Shown here piece by piece: positions 27,889 to 35,972 of a stretch of 64,000 bases of DNA. Where the stretch lies: contig NZ_ML660173.1 in NCBI RefSeq assembly GCF_007004725.1, positions 1 to 64,000 on the forward strand, given 5' to 3'. This DNA is from Aliikangiella coralliicola (GTDB lineage: Bacteria; Pseudomonadota; Gammaproteobacteria; Enterobacterales; Kangiellaceae). Position numbers and translations under genes: made by a program. Within the stretch, counting starts at the first letter, position 1. The number at the start of each line of letters is the position of its first letter. The notes under the pieces were generated by a model that was not told the origin of the DNA, ran no database searches, and worked only from the letters and a program-made list of their open reading frames with translations.

Positions 27889-27942
27889 CGTTAAAAAATA
27901 AACATTTGGAAATCATTATTTTCAGACGTTTATTTTTTAACG
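27889..27942. terminator. Hairpin between convergent genes
   Basis: CGTTAAAAAATAAAC (27889-27903) and its exact complement GTTTATTTTTTAACG (27928-27942) form a 15-base-pair stem with a 24-base loop. It probably acts as a two-way terminator. Confidence 0.6.
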
Positions 27943-27997
27943 CTTGGCCGGGTGACTGCATGGACTGATTGCATAGATAAACTATCTTTGGAACCAA

Positions 27998-28852
27998 CTA
28001 ACCACCACATCCTCCGCCGCAGCCTCCGCTTCCACCGCAACCACCATCGCCATTGCTATTACTACTGTTGCCACATCCCCCATATGCTCCGCCGCTACTG
28101 TTTTCTTTACCGTTGGATTTATGTTTTACAGCGAGGCCAACAATTAGGACAACGGCAAATGCGATGAGCACAAACACCAGGAAAGCTGAGTTTGAGTCTG
28201 ATTCTGTCGCAGCAGCGGTCGATTGTACAAATGTGGCAATTCCTGCAATGCCGGTTGCGGCTAACAAGCGCTTAGTCCACTTCTTGGATATCAAAAATAC
28301 GTCGGCATGATTGACTTGTACCATCCCACCCGCATTTTTAAATCGCTCATTCACATTGGGCCAACATTCAACGGGCGGTTCGCCAAACAACTTTCGGTAA
28401 CTATTCAGAGTATTCTGGTACCATTCTCGAAATTTATTGTCCTCTGACGGGCCGCCTTGTGTCGGTCCATGATGAAACTTTTTTCCGAGTACATTAGGGC
28501 AAAATTCCTCCCAATAATCGTATGAATAGGTGAGATGTAGGTGCCACACTTGATCAACTTCGATAGAGGGGGTAATCGGATGGCCAGCGATAACTGCCAA
28601 CAAGCAAAAGCGCTTATATTCTTCGATTGCTTTTTTGGCGAAGTGAATAGACCAGCGGTTTTCACGGGCTAATCGCTGGGTGAAAGACAATTGATCGCCA
28701 ATAGAGTCAAATGAGTGGTCGCAAATTCGTTGCCAGATTTCTCTTTCAGTTTGGTTCAGGTTAATTGGGGTCTGGCTAATCGGGGTCTGAATAGTTGAGG
28801 TCTTACTAATTGAATTTTGGCTAATTTGATTCAAGTCTGTTTGATGTTGCAT
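27998..28852 (-). CDS. Glycine-rich-tail membrane protein (GRDP/TIGR04222-like)
   Basis: This 284-residue protein has a low-complexity Ser/Thr/Gln N-terminus (about 1-35). A helical domain follows, with VDQVWHLHLTYSYDYW, GKKFHHGPTQGG and FREWYQNTLNSYRKLFGEPP, the pattern of 'glycine-rich domain-containing protein-like' families (about 38-170). Then there are two hydrophobic segments (about 188-212 and 219-240) and a Gly/Cys-rich tail ending GGCGGSGGCGGGCGG. The function is unknown; His residues in the conserved helices could bind metal. It is divergent from a winged-helix gene. Confidence 0.75.
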   Translation of the reverse strand: MQHQTDLNQISQNSISKTSTIQTPISQTPINLNQTEREIWQRICDHSFDSIGDQLSFTQRLARENRWSIHFAKKAIEEYKRFCLLAVIAGHPITPSIEVDQVWHLHLTYSYDYWEEFCPNVLGKKFHHGPTQGGPSEDNKFREWYQNTLNSYRKLFGEPPVECWPNVNERFKNAGGMVQVNHADVFLISKKWTKRLLAATGIAGIATFVQSTAAATESDSNSAFLVFVLIAFAVVLIVGLAVKHKSNGKENSSGGAYGGCGNSSNSNGDGGCGGSGGCGGGCGG

Positions 28853-28988
28853 AATAACTCCTATAGATGAAATCTATTTCATTAATTATGATTACTGAAA
28901 TACAATTTATGAATATAAATACATGAATTAAATTTCATGTATAAAATATCGTGTATTTTGTTAAATGTCAAACGGGGCTTTGCAGAGT

Positions 28989-29267
28989 ATGAATAGTAAG
29001 CATTGGACTTTCCTGAGTAATCACGCGCACGTCTTAGTGTGTTTAGTGCGCGATCCTGAAGCCAGACTGCGTAAAATTGCCGATGATGTGGGTATTACCG
29101 AACGTGCCGTTCAACGGATTATCGGTGAGCTAGAAGAGGCAGGGGTGGTTACCAGGCACCGATTTGGCAGACGTAATCGGTACGAACTTGACCTGGATTG
29201 CTCGTTACGCCACCCTTTAGAGTCCCATAAAACACTGGCTTCGGTCATTAATATCATTGCTAAATGA
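28989..29267 (+). CDS. Winged-helix transcriptional regulator
   Basis: A short DNA-binding protein of about 92 residues. MNSKHWTFLSNHAHVLVCLV starts as typical members do, so I prefer ATG 28989 to the in-frame ATG at 28965. The helix-turn-helix is LRKIADDVGITERAVQRIIG, followed by the wing GVVTRHRFGRRNRYELD. It lacks a ligand domain. The targets are unknown; the divergent glycine-rich gene is the nearest candidate. Confidence 0.82.
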   Translation: MNSKHWTFLSNHAHVLVCLVRDPEARLRKIADDVGITERAVQRIIGELEEAGVVTRHRFGRRNRYELDLDCSLRHPLESHKTLASVINIIAK

Positions 29268-29385
29268 GTTCGAGCATATTAATCAGACGCTGTAGAAATT
29301 AATAAAGCGTCGATTTTATTTCGAAACTCACCTTAATATTTTGATGTTTTTTGTCCTGTTTCAAAAGTCGACTTTTGGATCGCTA

Positions 29386-30147
29386 CTATTGTCGTAGGCG
29401 ATAACCTGTCTTAAATATCCACCAGATACCAGTTAAGCATAAAATCATAAATACTAAAGTCATGCCCACGCTTACACCGACATCTACGTCAGCGACGCCA
29501 TAGAAGCTCCAACGAAAACCACTGATAAGATAGACCACTGGATTAAACAAAGTAATTTTCTGCCAGATGGGAGGCAACATACTAATTGAGTAGAAACTAC
29601 CCCCTAAGAAAGTCAGTGGAGTGACGACCATCAGAGGGATCACTTGTAACTTTTGAAAATTATCTGCCCAAATACCAATGATAAATCCGAAAAGGCTAAA
29701 TGTGACTGCAGTTAGTACGAGGAAGCCGACCATCCAAAAGGGATGAACGATTTCGTAATCCACAAAGAAACGTGCAGTAATTAATATAAGGAGCCCCAGC
29801 ACAATTGATTTGCTCGCGGCGGCGCCAACATACCCCAGCACGACTTCCACGTAGGATATTGGGGCGGACAATACTTCATAAATGGTTCCCGAAAACTTGG
29901 GAAAAAATATGCCGAATGAAGCGTTAGAAATACTCTCGCTGAGCAGCGCTAGCATAACCAGGCCTGGAATGATAAATGCGCCGTAACTTACTCCATCAAT
30001 ATCACCCATACGTGAACCGATTGCTGCACCAAATACAACAAAATAGAGTGATGTAGATAAAACGGGAGAAGCAATACTTTGCATTAATGTTCGCATGGTG
30101 CGAGCCATTTCGAATTTGTAGATTGCTTTGATGGCATAAAAATTCAT
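29386..30147 (-). CDS. ABC-2 type transporter permease (YadH-like)
   Basis: This 253-residue permease has six membrane segments and the ABC-2 signature region [20 protein letters not shown] (about residues 82-101). The length and pattern match YadH/NodJ-like exporters. The start overlaps the stop of the ATPase gene by four bases (ATGA), so the two are translationally coupled and form one exporter. The substrate is unknown. Confidence 0.92.
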   Translation of the reverse strand: MNFYAIKAIYKFEMARTMRTLMQSIASPVLSTSLYFVVFGAAIGSRMGDIDGVSYGAFIIPGLVMLALLSESISNASFGIFFPKFSGTIYEVLSAPISYVEVVLGYVGAAASKSIVLGLLILITARFFVDYEIVHPFWMVGFLVLTAVTFSLFGFIIGIWADNFQKLQVIPLMVVTPLTFLGGSFYSISMLPPIWQKITLFNPVVYLISGFRWSFYGVADVDVGVSVGMTLVFMILCLTGIWWIFKTGYRLRQ

Positions 30148-31109
30148 GACTGTTCCTTGACCAGGTTGACGAAAATATCTTCTAAAGAATTTTGGGTGGA
30201 ATTAAGATCTTTAAAATCTATGCCGTGTTGGCTGAGTTGTTTTAATAATTCGGCGATGCCGGTATGCTCGCTTTGCGCGTCAAAGGTATATATTAGTTCG
30301 TTGCCATCATCGATAAGCTCAAGTGGTAAGTGCTTTAGCTCTTCAGGAATCGATTGAACAGGACATTGTAAGTGCAGTGTTAATTGCCGTTTACCGAGTT
30401 TATGCATGAGCTCGGACTTTTCTTCTACCAGAATGATTTCACCTTTGTTGATCACACCGATGCGGTCAGCCATTTCTTCGGCTTCCTCAATGTAGTGTGT
30501 GGTCAAGATTATCGTTGCACCGTTATCGCGTAAGCCTCTAACCATATCCCACATGTCTCGTCTTAATTCAACATCAACGCCGGCAGTTGGTTCATCTAAA
30601 AATAATATTTGTGGTTCGTGGGATAAAGCTTTGGCAATCATCACGCGTCGTTTCATTCCACCTGATAGGGCCATCATTTTTGAGTCACGTTTATCCCACA
30701 GTGATAGTTGCCTTAGAATTTTTTCAATATATGCGGGATCTGCAGGTTTTCCGAATAGCCCGCGACTGAAGGTAACTGTTGCTTTTACACTTTCAAATGC
30801 TTCAGTGGTGAGTTCTTGCGGCACCAGGCCTATTTTTTCACGAGCTTTCCTGAAGTCTGTCGAAATGTTGTGACCATCGGCCAGGATCTCTCCGTCAGTT
30901 GGATTAACTATTCCACAGATTGAACCGATTAAAGTTGTTTTACCCGCGCCATTAGGGCCAAGCAGGGCAAATATTTCGCCTCGATTAATATCCAGATTGA
31001 TATTGTTGAGTGCTTTAAATCCAGAACTGTAGACTTTATTCAAGTTTTTTATTGAAATGATTGGTTGCACTTTTGTTCCTTTGGCAAAGGTTACTATTTT
31101 TAAACTCAA
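30144..31109 (-). CDS. ABC transporter ATP-binding protein (YadG-like)
   Basis: ATPase of the exporter with its overlapping permease. Walker A is GPNGAGKTT (about residues 53-61), the ABC signature is LSGGMKRR, Walker B is [12 protein letters not shown], and the switch His is in [18 protein letters not shown]. The C-terminal 80 residues are the short accessory domain seen in YadG. The first 15 residues may be untranslated if an inner start is used. The divergent HD gene begins close by. Confidence 0.92.
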   Translation of the reverse strand: MSLKIVTFAKGTKVQPIISIKNLNKVYSSGFKALNNINLDINRGEIFALLGPNGAGKTTLIGSICGIVNPTDGEILADGHNISTDFRKAREKIGLVPQELTTEAFESVKATVTFSRGLFGKPADPAYIEKILRQLSLWDKRDSKMMALSGGMKRRVMIAKALSHEPQILFLDEPTAGVDVELRRDMWDMVRGLRDNGATIILTTHYIEEAEEMADRIGVINKGEIILVEEKSELMHKLGKRQLTLHLQCPVQSIPEELKHLPLELIDDGNELIYTFDAQSEHTGIAELLKQLSQHGIDFKDLNSTQNSLEDIFVNLVKEQS

Positions 31110-31218
31110 CAGAAAAATTTGTGCTGAATTTAGGATGCCGAAAGTATATCAATTTTTTTGTGTTTTGACAGAGCCAGACAAAATGTCGGCACTTTACTTT
31201 CCGTCAATTCTTATTATA

Positions 31219-31962
31219 ATGTTGAGCGTAACTAAACTGACAGTCGGGCAAACCGAATGCATATTGAAAAACATCAAATCGAAAATCGAATCAAAACCAG
31301 GGCGCCAGCTCTATAGAATTGAAAGAGCTCTATCACTTAAGCCTTTTCAAAAGGAGAGGTTTCAAAGAAAGTGTTTTCAAAGAGAGCATCTTCAAAGCCA
31401 TTCATTTCAAAACCAATCATTTCAAAACGAATCGCGACAAGAATATTTTTCATTCGAAACTCAAGCTGATAATTTGCTAGCTGATTTCAATGATGCTGGT
31501 AATAAAGCTATCATTTACGAACAACGAGAATACCTTTTAGAATTACTACTCTCGCTCGATGGTATTATTCAGTCTCCTGAATATCATCCAGAGTCTGACG
31601 CACTTTATCACACGCTCCAGGTATTTGAGTTGGCTTATCAAAATTCGGCAGATCCCGAACTTTGGCTCGCAGCACTATTTCACGATGTAGGCAAATCAGT
31701 TGACTCAAAAAATCACGCTCAAATAGGTGCTGAAATGGTCGCAGGTCTGTTCCCTGAGCGCGTCGTATGGCTAATTGAACACCATTTAGACCTTATGATT
31801 TCGCCTGGAAAAACTCGACAGCGGTTGGCGAATACACAACGACTAACTGATTTGACTCAACTGAGAAATTGGGATTTAGCCGGTCGTTCGCCAACAGCGA
31901 TTGTGCGGTTACCAGACGAAGCGCTTGATATTACACTAAGCGTACTTTCACATTCCATTTGA
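31219..31962 (+). CDS. HD-domain phosphohydrolase-like protein
   Basis: The HD domain lies in the C-terminal half: YHTLQVFELAY, LAALFHDVGKSVDSKNH, then GAEMV and IEHHLDLM. His, His-Asp and His metal ligands are all present. The open frame begins at 31057 inside the divergent ABC gene, so the true start is later; ATG 31219 is one option and a TTG near 31262 another. Residues between the start and the HD domain include a run of about six FQ-containing repeats encoded by tandem DNA near 31344-31435. It precedes a nucleotidyltransferase gene by 57 bases. Substrate unknown. Confidence 0.7.
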   Translation: MLSVTKLTVGQTECILKNIKSKIESKPGRQLYRIERALSLKPFQKERFQRKCFQREHLQSHSFQNQSFQNESRQEYFSFETQADNLLADFNDAGNKAIIYEQREYLLELLLSLDGIIQSPEYHPESDALYHTLQVFELAYQNSADPELWLAALFHDVGKSVDSKNHAQIGAEMVAGLFPERVVWLIEHHLDLMISPGKTRQRLANTQRLTDLTQLRNWDLAGRSPTAIVRLPDEALDITLSVLSHSI

Positions 31963-32019
31963 TACGCATTCGCTAAGATTTGTCATTCAACCAATCGGCG
32001 TGAAAAGCGCCCCAAAACA

Positions 32020-32643
32020 ATGAGAAAAAAACGCAATGATATTAGAAGGCTTCTGGTTCGCGAAGCTGCTCGTTTAATGTATGAAGAAGGTGTTGATCAA
32101 TACCTTGATGCAAAACGAAAAGCCGCTAAACGAATACTGGGTAAACAAACTCGTGACTTGCCGTCGAATGGTGAAATTGCAGAGGAGCTATTTCAGTTAT
32201 CTCAATTTCATCAAGGTGATGAATTAGAAGCGACTCTTTTCGAGATGCGAATCCTCGCAATGGATGTGATGGAGAATTTAGCAGAGTTTAGTCCAAGGTT
32301 AATTGGCTCGGTTAGCACCGGGAAAGTTCGTCAGGGAAGTGATATCGATCTGCATGTTTTCACCAATAGCCTCGAAAATCTTCAAGCGCACCTTGAAGCT
32401 GCTAAGTGGAGCTATTCGCTAAAAAAAATCTGGATCCAAAAGTCAGGTCGACCTGCAGAGTTTACCCACATCTACCTGGACTTTGACTATCCTGTTGAGC
32501 TTTCGATTTACCCGGAAAATGAAATCAGGGTGAGAGGAAGGAGTAGCACCGACGGTAAACCGATTGAAAGATTGTCAGCGTCAAAGTTAAGAGATTTAGT
32601 GATGAATGAGCATTCAGAAGCGTGGAAAGAGTATATTTCTTAA
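32020..32643 (+). CDS. Nucleotidyltransferase-fold protein
   Basis: This 207-residue protein has the minimal nucleotidyltransferase motif GSVSTGKVRQGSDIDLHVF (about residues 97-115), with two acidic metal ligands in DID. A third acid is probably in YLDFDYPVELSIYP. The N-terminal 80 residues are a basic helical domain (MRKKRNDIRRLLVREAARLM). It may add nucleotides to RNA, protein or a small molecule. The preceding HD gene is in the same direction, and HD/nucleotidyltransferase pairs are common in nucleotide signalling and RNA processing. It ends about 145 bases before the sigma-54 promoter of the next unit. Confidence 0.78.
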   Translation: MRKKRNDIRRLLVREAARLMYEEGVDQYLDAKRKAAKRILGKQTRDLPSNGEIAEELFQLSQFHQGDELEATLFEMRILAMDVMENLAEFSPRLIGSVSTGKVRQGSDIDLHVFTNSLENLQAHLEAAKWSYSLKKIWIQKSGRPAEFTHIYLDFDYPVELSIYPENEIRVRGRSSTDGKPIERLSASKLRDLVMNEHSEAWKEYIS

Positions 32644-32788
32644 GTTAATACTTCCTATCTATTTAGATATTTCCATATGAAGTAGGATATGAAAATATTA
32701 AGACGGATTGTGGTGTTTTATTTTGCTATTAAATAAAAAGCTTATTTATCAAATAGTTATGATTATTTTTTTCAAGGTTGAAAATAAC

Positions 32789-32804
32789 TGGCACGGCACC
32801 TGCT
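32789..32804 (+). promoter_or_regulatory. Sigma-54 promoter of the RNA-repair operon
   Basis: TGGCACG-GCAC-CTGCT. GG at 32790-32791 and GC at 32802-32803 are exactly ten bases apart, and the -24 box is a perfect consensus. Transcription should begin near 32813-32816, directly at the structured RNA. Sigma-54 promoters need an enhancer-binding activator (RtcR in known rtc operons); none is encoded in this window. Confidence 0.82.
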
Positions 32805-32809
32805 CAGTG

Positions 32810-32969
32810 GCGATTGAGGCTATAGAAAATCTTCCTTCTAAAAGACTGGTAATCTATAGGTCGCTGGTTCGAGTCCAGCCAACTGCGCGAGCAGTTGTAG
32901 CTCAGATGGTTAGAGCAATAGACTTAAAAAGATTTTTTACTTTCCTCACTCATAGGCTATGACAGTCGC
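32810..32969 (+). ncRNA. Y-RNA-like RNA containing a circularly permuted tRNA
   Basis: The 3' half of a tRNA comes first: anticodon stem TCTAT 32853-32857, variable AGGTC, T arm 32863-32879 with loop TTCGAGT, acceptor CAACTGC 32880-32886. A GCGA tetraloop closes the acceptor. The 5' half then follows: acceptor GCAGTTG 32891-32897, TA, D arm 32900-32916 with GG in its loop, A, anticodon stem ATAGA 32918-32922, CTT. Every stem pairs perfectly and every length is canonical (7, 2, 4, 1, 5, 5, 5+7, 7). The open ends are in the anticodon loop. Flanks pair further (AAAATCTT with AAGATTTT; GCGATTG with CAGTCGC). This topology matches the tRNA-like module of bacterial Y RNAs. Confidence 0.88.
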
Positions 32970-32978
32970 TTCCTTCTA

Positions 32979-33010
32979 ACTGCTCAATGAGCAGTAGACT
33001 TTTAATCTAC
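32979..33010 (+). ncRNA. Second tRNA-like element: tRNA-Lys(UUU)-type anticodon arm
   Basis: The leader continues with a perfect hairpin ACTGCTC-AAT-GAGCAGT (32979-32995) and an overlapping anticodon-type arm GTAGA-CTTTTAA-TCTAC (32994-33010). The loop has the standard form with anticodon TTT (Lys). GAGCA before it resembles the D-stem end of tRNA-Lys. It has no T arm or acceptor of its own. The 11-base sequence CTTCCTTCTAA precedes both this element (32969) and the permuted tRNA (32831), suggesting duplicated modules. It ends about 50 bases before the first coding start. Confidence 0.65.
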
Positions 33011-33059
33011 CGATTAGCGCTGCCAATCTCTTGTGAAGTAATTAAAGGAATTGATAAAA

Positions 33060-35144
33060 ATGACATTAACAAAAAATAGAATTGCACTGAAAAAATTAGA
33101 CGCATTAGTACTTGAGCATGATGAAAGTACTGAACTTAATCAAAAGCAAAGAAGCACCAATAAGATACTAGTTTCAACGCTGAATGCGGAAATGATGCGT
33201 TTAGGATATGTGATGAGTGAGTCGTTGTTTAGCGCGGCTCTGCAATTAGGATATGAGCGACTAGTGACATTATTTAATGAGGTCATTTCAATCTTAAAAA
33301 ACTTAAAGGGCGATGATGTTGTTTATCAACCAATGTACCCTAACTTTCCGCAACAAGTAATTGATGCGGACGTTTTAGAGTTATACTTCAACGCGCTCAT
33401 GCACTATTGGACATTCGGACATTGGAGCCCAGAATACGAAACGCTAAATCGGGAATTTCAATTAGAGTCGATTAAATATCGCCAGATCGATTTGGTGACC
33501 GACGAGAAGGTTGGTGCTCTTTTTACAACATTATTAAAATCGAGTGACTCATTATCCGAAGAAGATAAGTCGATTATTTCCTGGTTTATAGAAAATGTCG
33601 CAGATGAGAAATTAGCCTATCCAGAAGAAATTCCATTTAACGAAAATAAATGTGTTGTCGCTGGGTTACTACTTAAGCAGGGTAAAGATATTTCTCCATT
33701 GGTAAAGACTGCAACAGATGTATTACGTATCGTCACTTTTTTGTCGGAAGGAGACGTTTCTCTAGCAAATAACACTAAGTTTGTATCATTACCGAGAAGC
33801 ACTCGTAAAAAATTGGTGGGGGCGCTTGAGCGAGTGATTAGTGAAGAAGATATTGGACGCCATCGTCGCAAGTGGGTGAAGTTGTTTCATAATCTTCATG
33901 TTGGAGATTATTCAAATAAAGTTTTTAAAATAGCGTCAAAAGCACGTAACAACGAAACGCTTAAGAGCTTTTATGGATATCTTGAACACTATTTTGAAAC
34001 GCACAATATTGAAGCGTTGCTTCGCATATTAGTTACACGGCCTGGCGAATTTGGTCGTCGACTTGATCAGGTATTGAGAATTGCGTCCGCTGAACAGCAG
34101 AAGCAAATTGTGGGAGCGTTCTTAAGCGTTATCGATAAAATTCCGACAAGGAATTTGTGCCAGCTTCTAGGGCATATGAATTGTCGAAACAACGGAGATG
34201 GTAAGCGAGTCGTTTTCCCTAAAGGAGTAGTTCAAAAAGCGGTGGTGATCGATAGCGTTAATCACCACCTTGCCGGGTCTGTTAAAAAGCAGATTATTAT
34301 GGGAATTCAAAATTGCTTAGTCGAGCGTTTTTCTCGACAAGAAGCGTTAGGTAAAGTCTGGATTGATCCTGATTTAATGGGTTGCCCTTTACCTACGCAA
34401 CAGCGAAGCGCGTCTGAAGGGCTATTTAATGTGGCACGTGGCACGCAATTACCAATTGGCGATAAAGATACCTTGCGTTTTTTTATTTATTGGAAGGGGC
34501 AGGATATTGATTTAAGCGCTAGTTTTCATGACGCAGAATTCAATCTGATTGAATATGTTAGTTATACTCATCTGCGTTCATCGGCGTTTAAAGCCTATCA
34601 TAGTGGAGATATAACCCGTGCGCCAAAGGGAGCTTGCGAATTTATCGATATCACGTTGGACGCTGCAGTTAAAAAAGGTGCGAGATATTTAGCTATGAAT
34701 GTGATGGTTTATTCAGGACCGACATTTGCTAATCATGAAGTTTGTTATGCTGGTTGGATGTCGCGTTCTGCACCGAACAGCAATGAAGTTTTCGATGCTG
34801 CGACTGTTGAGCAAAAGATCGATGTTAATGGGAATTGCAGAAATGTTATTCCAATTATGTTCGACTTGGTGACCAGGAAAGCTATCTGGGTTGATTTGGC
34901 AACATCAAGAAGAACTGGTTGGGGAGGCAATAATGTTGAGTCCAACGCCGCATCAATCGAAGAAAAACTGGAAGCGATAGTGCATAGCAGAAATAAACTA
35001 TCTTTGTATGAATTGTTCGAGCTGCATGTTTTTGGGCGAGGTGAGTTAGTAGACTCCGTGGAGAAAGCTGACACTGTTTTCTCGCTTGAAGCAGGTGTTA
35101 CTCCATTTCATATCAATGAGATAAATGCGGAGTTCTTAAAATAA
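33060..35144 (+). CDS. Helical-repeat protein with C-terminal TerD-like domain
   Basis: First protein of the sigma-54 operon, about 694 residues from ATG 33060 (AAGGA ten bases upstream; an in-frame TTG at 33051 is too close to that site). Residues 1-about 440 are all-helical and may form HEAT-like repeats. From about 465 a TerD-type beta domain follows: GQDIDLSASFHDAEFNLIEY, then YHSGDITRAPKGACEFIDI, and NVMVYSGPTFANHEVCYAGW. TerD domains bind calcium and occur in stress systems. It stands where Ro/TROVE stands in rsr operons, so it may bind the leader RNA; that is inference. No TROVE signature is visible. Confidence 0.72.
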   Translation: MTLTKNRIALKKLDALVLEHDESTELNQKQRSTNKILVSTLNAEMMRLGYVMSESLFSAALQLGYERLVTLFNEVISILKNLKGDDVVYQPMYPNFPQQVIDADVLELYFNALMHYWTFGHWSPEYETLNREFQLESIKYRQIDLVTDEKVGALFTTLLKSSDSLSEEDKSIISWFIENVADEKLAYPEEIPFNENKCVVAGLLLKQGKDISPLVKTATDVLRIVTFLSEGDVSLANNTKFVSLPRSTRKKLVGALERVISEEDIGRHRRKWVKLFHNLHVGDYSNKVFKIASKARNNETLKSFYGYLEHYFETHNIEALLRILVTRPGEFGRRLDQVLRIASAEQQKQIVGAFLSVIDKIPTRNLCQLLGHMNCRNNGDGKRVVFPKGVVQKAVVIDSVNHHLAGSVKKQIIMGIQNCLVERFSRQEALGKVWIDPDLMGCPLPTQQRSASEGLFNVARGTQLPIGDKDTLRFFIYWKGQDIDLSASFHDAEFNLIEYVSYTHLRSSAFKAYHSGDITRAPKGACEFIDITLDAAVKKGARYLAMNVMVYSGPTFANHEVCYAGWMSRSAPNSNEVFDAATVEQKIDVNGNCRNVIPIMFDLVTRKAIWVDLATSRRTGWGGNNVESNAASIEEKLEAIVHSRNKLSLYELFELHVFGRGELVDSVEKADTVFSLEAGVTPFHINEINAEFLK

Positions 35145-35154
35145 ACAGAGAAAT

Positions 35155-35181
35155 AAGGGCGGATTATTTGCCCTTGTTTTT
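35155..35181 (+). terminator. Possible intra-operon terminator
   Basis: AAGGGC-GGATTATTT-GCCCTT followed by GTTTTTCTC lies just after the TerD-like gene. It could partially stop transcription, so that the leader RNA and first protein are made in excess over the repair enzymes. Confidence 0.5.
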
Positions 35182-35223
35182 CTCATTTTTATATTTAGTG
35201 TTACTTGGGAAGAAATAAATAAG

Positions 35224-35793
35224 ATGGAAACTGAATTAGAAAATTATCAATACCATTTGATCGTCGATCTTGAAGCTACTTGTTGTGATAAAGGTTCTGT
35301 TCCTAGGCATGAAATGGAAACAATCGAGATTGGGGCCGTGATGGTCGATGCTGAAGAGTTAACGGTGATTGATGAGTTTATGACGTTTATAAAGCCTGTA
35401 AGGCATCCGAAGTTGACGGTGTTTTGCAGCGAGCTAACGAGCATTACCCAATGGCAAGTCGATAGAGCACCACTCTACCCTGAAGCGACAAAGTTATTTA
35501 AAGAGTGGCTGTATCAATATCAAAACTTTGTTTTTTGTTCATGGGGTGATTACGACAAAAAACAATTGGAACAAGATAGCCGTTATCACCGCACTGCTTT
35601 CCCGATAGGTGCAGCGCATGTGAATATTAAAAAATTGTTTTCGATCACACAAGGTTTAAAAAAGAGGCTTGGAATGGCTGGTGCTTTGAAAATGGTTGGA
35701 CTTGAACTTAAAGGGACTCATCATCGTGGCATTGACGATGCTAGAAATATGGCTAGGTTAATGCCTTATATTATTGGGAAAGATAGGATTTAA
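35224..35793 (+). CDS. DEDDh 3'-5' exonuclease (ERI1/KapD-like)
   Basis: This 189-residue protein contains only an exonuclease domain of the RNase T/DnaQ class. Motif I is HLIVDLEATC (Asp15, Glu17), motif II is in VFCSWGDYDKKQLEQD, and motif III is HHRGIDDARNMARL with the catalytic His and Asp. The layout is that of ERI1/KapD enzymes, which trim 3' ends of structured RNA. Between a tRNA-like RNA and RNA ligases, a role in trimming damaged ends is likely. Confidence 0.88.
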   Translation: METELENYQYHLIVDLEATCCDKGSVPRHEMETIEIGAVMVDAEELTVIDEFMTFIKPVRHPKLTVFCSELTSITQWQVDRAPLYPEATKLFKEWLYQYQNFVFCSWGDYDKKQLEQDSRYHRTAFPIGAAHVNIKKLFSITQGLKKRLGMAGALKMVGLELKGTHHRGIDDARNMARLMPYIIGKDRI

Positions 35794-35885
35794 TTAAACT
35801 GCTATTAGTGGAGAAATAGTGCTTTCCAAGTTAAGAATTTATTTTAAGGAGTGAAAGGAAACCTTTCATAAAGAGTCATGTAATA

Positions 35886-35937
35886 CCTACATCTTAATAA
35901 TCATTAGAAAACTGAGCCTTATCTCACTTGATGTAGG
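35886..35937 (+). other. Hairpin in the 179-base gap before the first ligase
   Basis: CCTACATC (35886-35893) pairs exactly with GATGTAGG (35930-35937), and GAGCC/GGCTC pairs as an alternative. It may be a leader structure or processing site; there is no T-run. The gap shows no clear sigma-54 or sigma-70 promoter. Confidence 0.35.
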
Positions 35938-35972
35938 CTCGCGCACATTTAGAAATTTAAGGAGTAGGAATA

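Noticed and set aside
29362-29377. CAAAAGTCGACTTTTG palindrome as an operator
   Set aside because: It lies between two convergent gene ends where an operator has no obvious target; a chance or terminator-related palindrome is as likely.
32853-32925. Ordinary tRNA gene
   Set aside because: The halves are in reversed order, there is no discriminator or CCA end, and the acceptor ends are joined by GCGA. It cannot be a normal tRNA without unusual processing.
32708-32962. Open frame of 84 codons across the leader RNA
   Set aside because: It reads through the T arm, acceptor and D arm of the permuted tRNA; such frames are typical false calls over tRNA sequence and it has no ribosome site.
33060-35144. 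Ro60/TROVE protein
   Set aside because: I looked for TROVE motifs because of the Y-RNA-like leader. The C-terminal part fits TerD better and the N-terminal helices show no TROVE signature that I can recognise.
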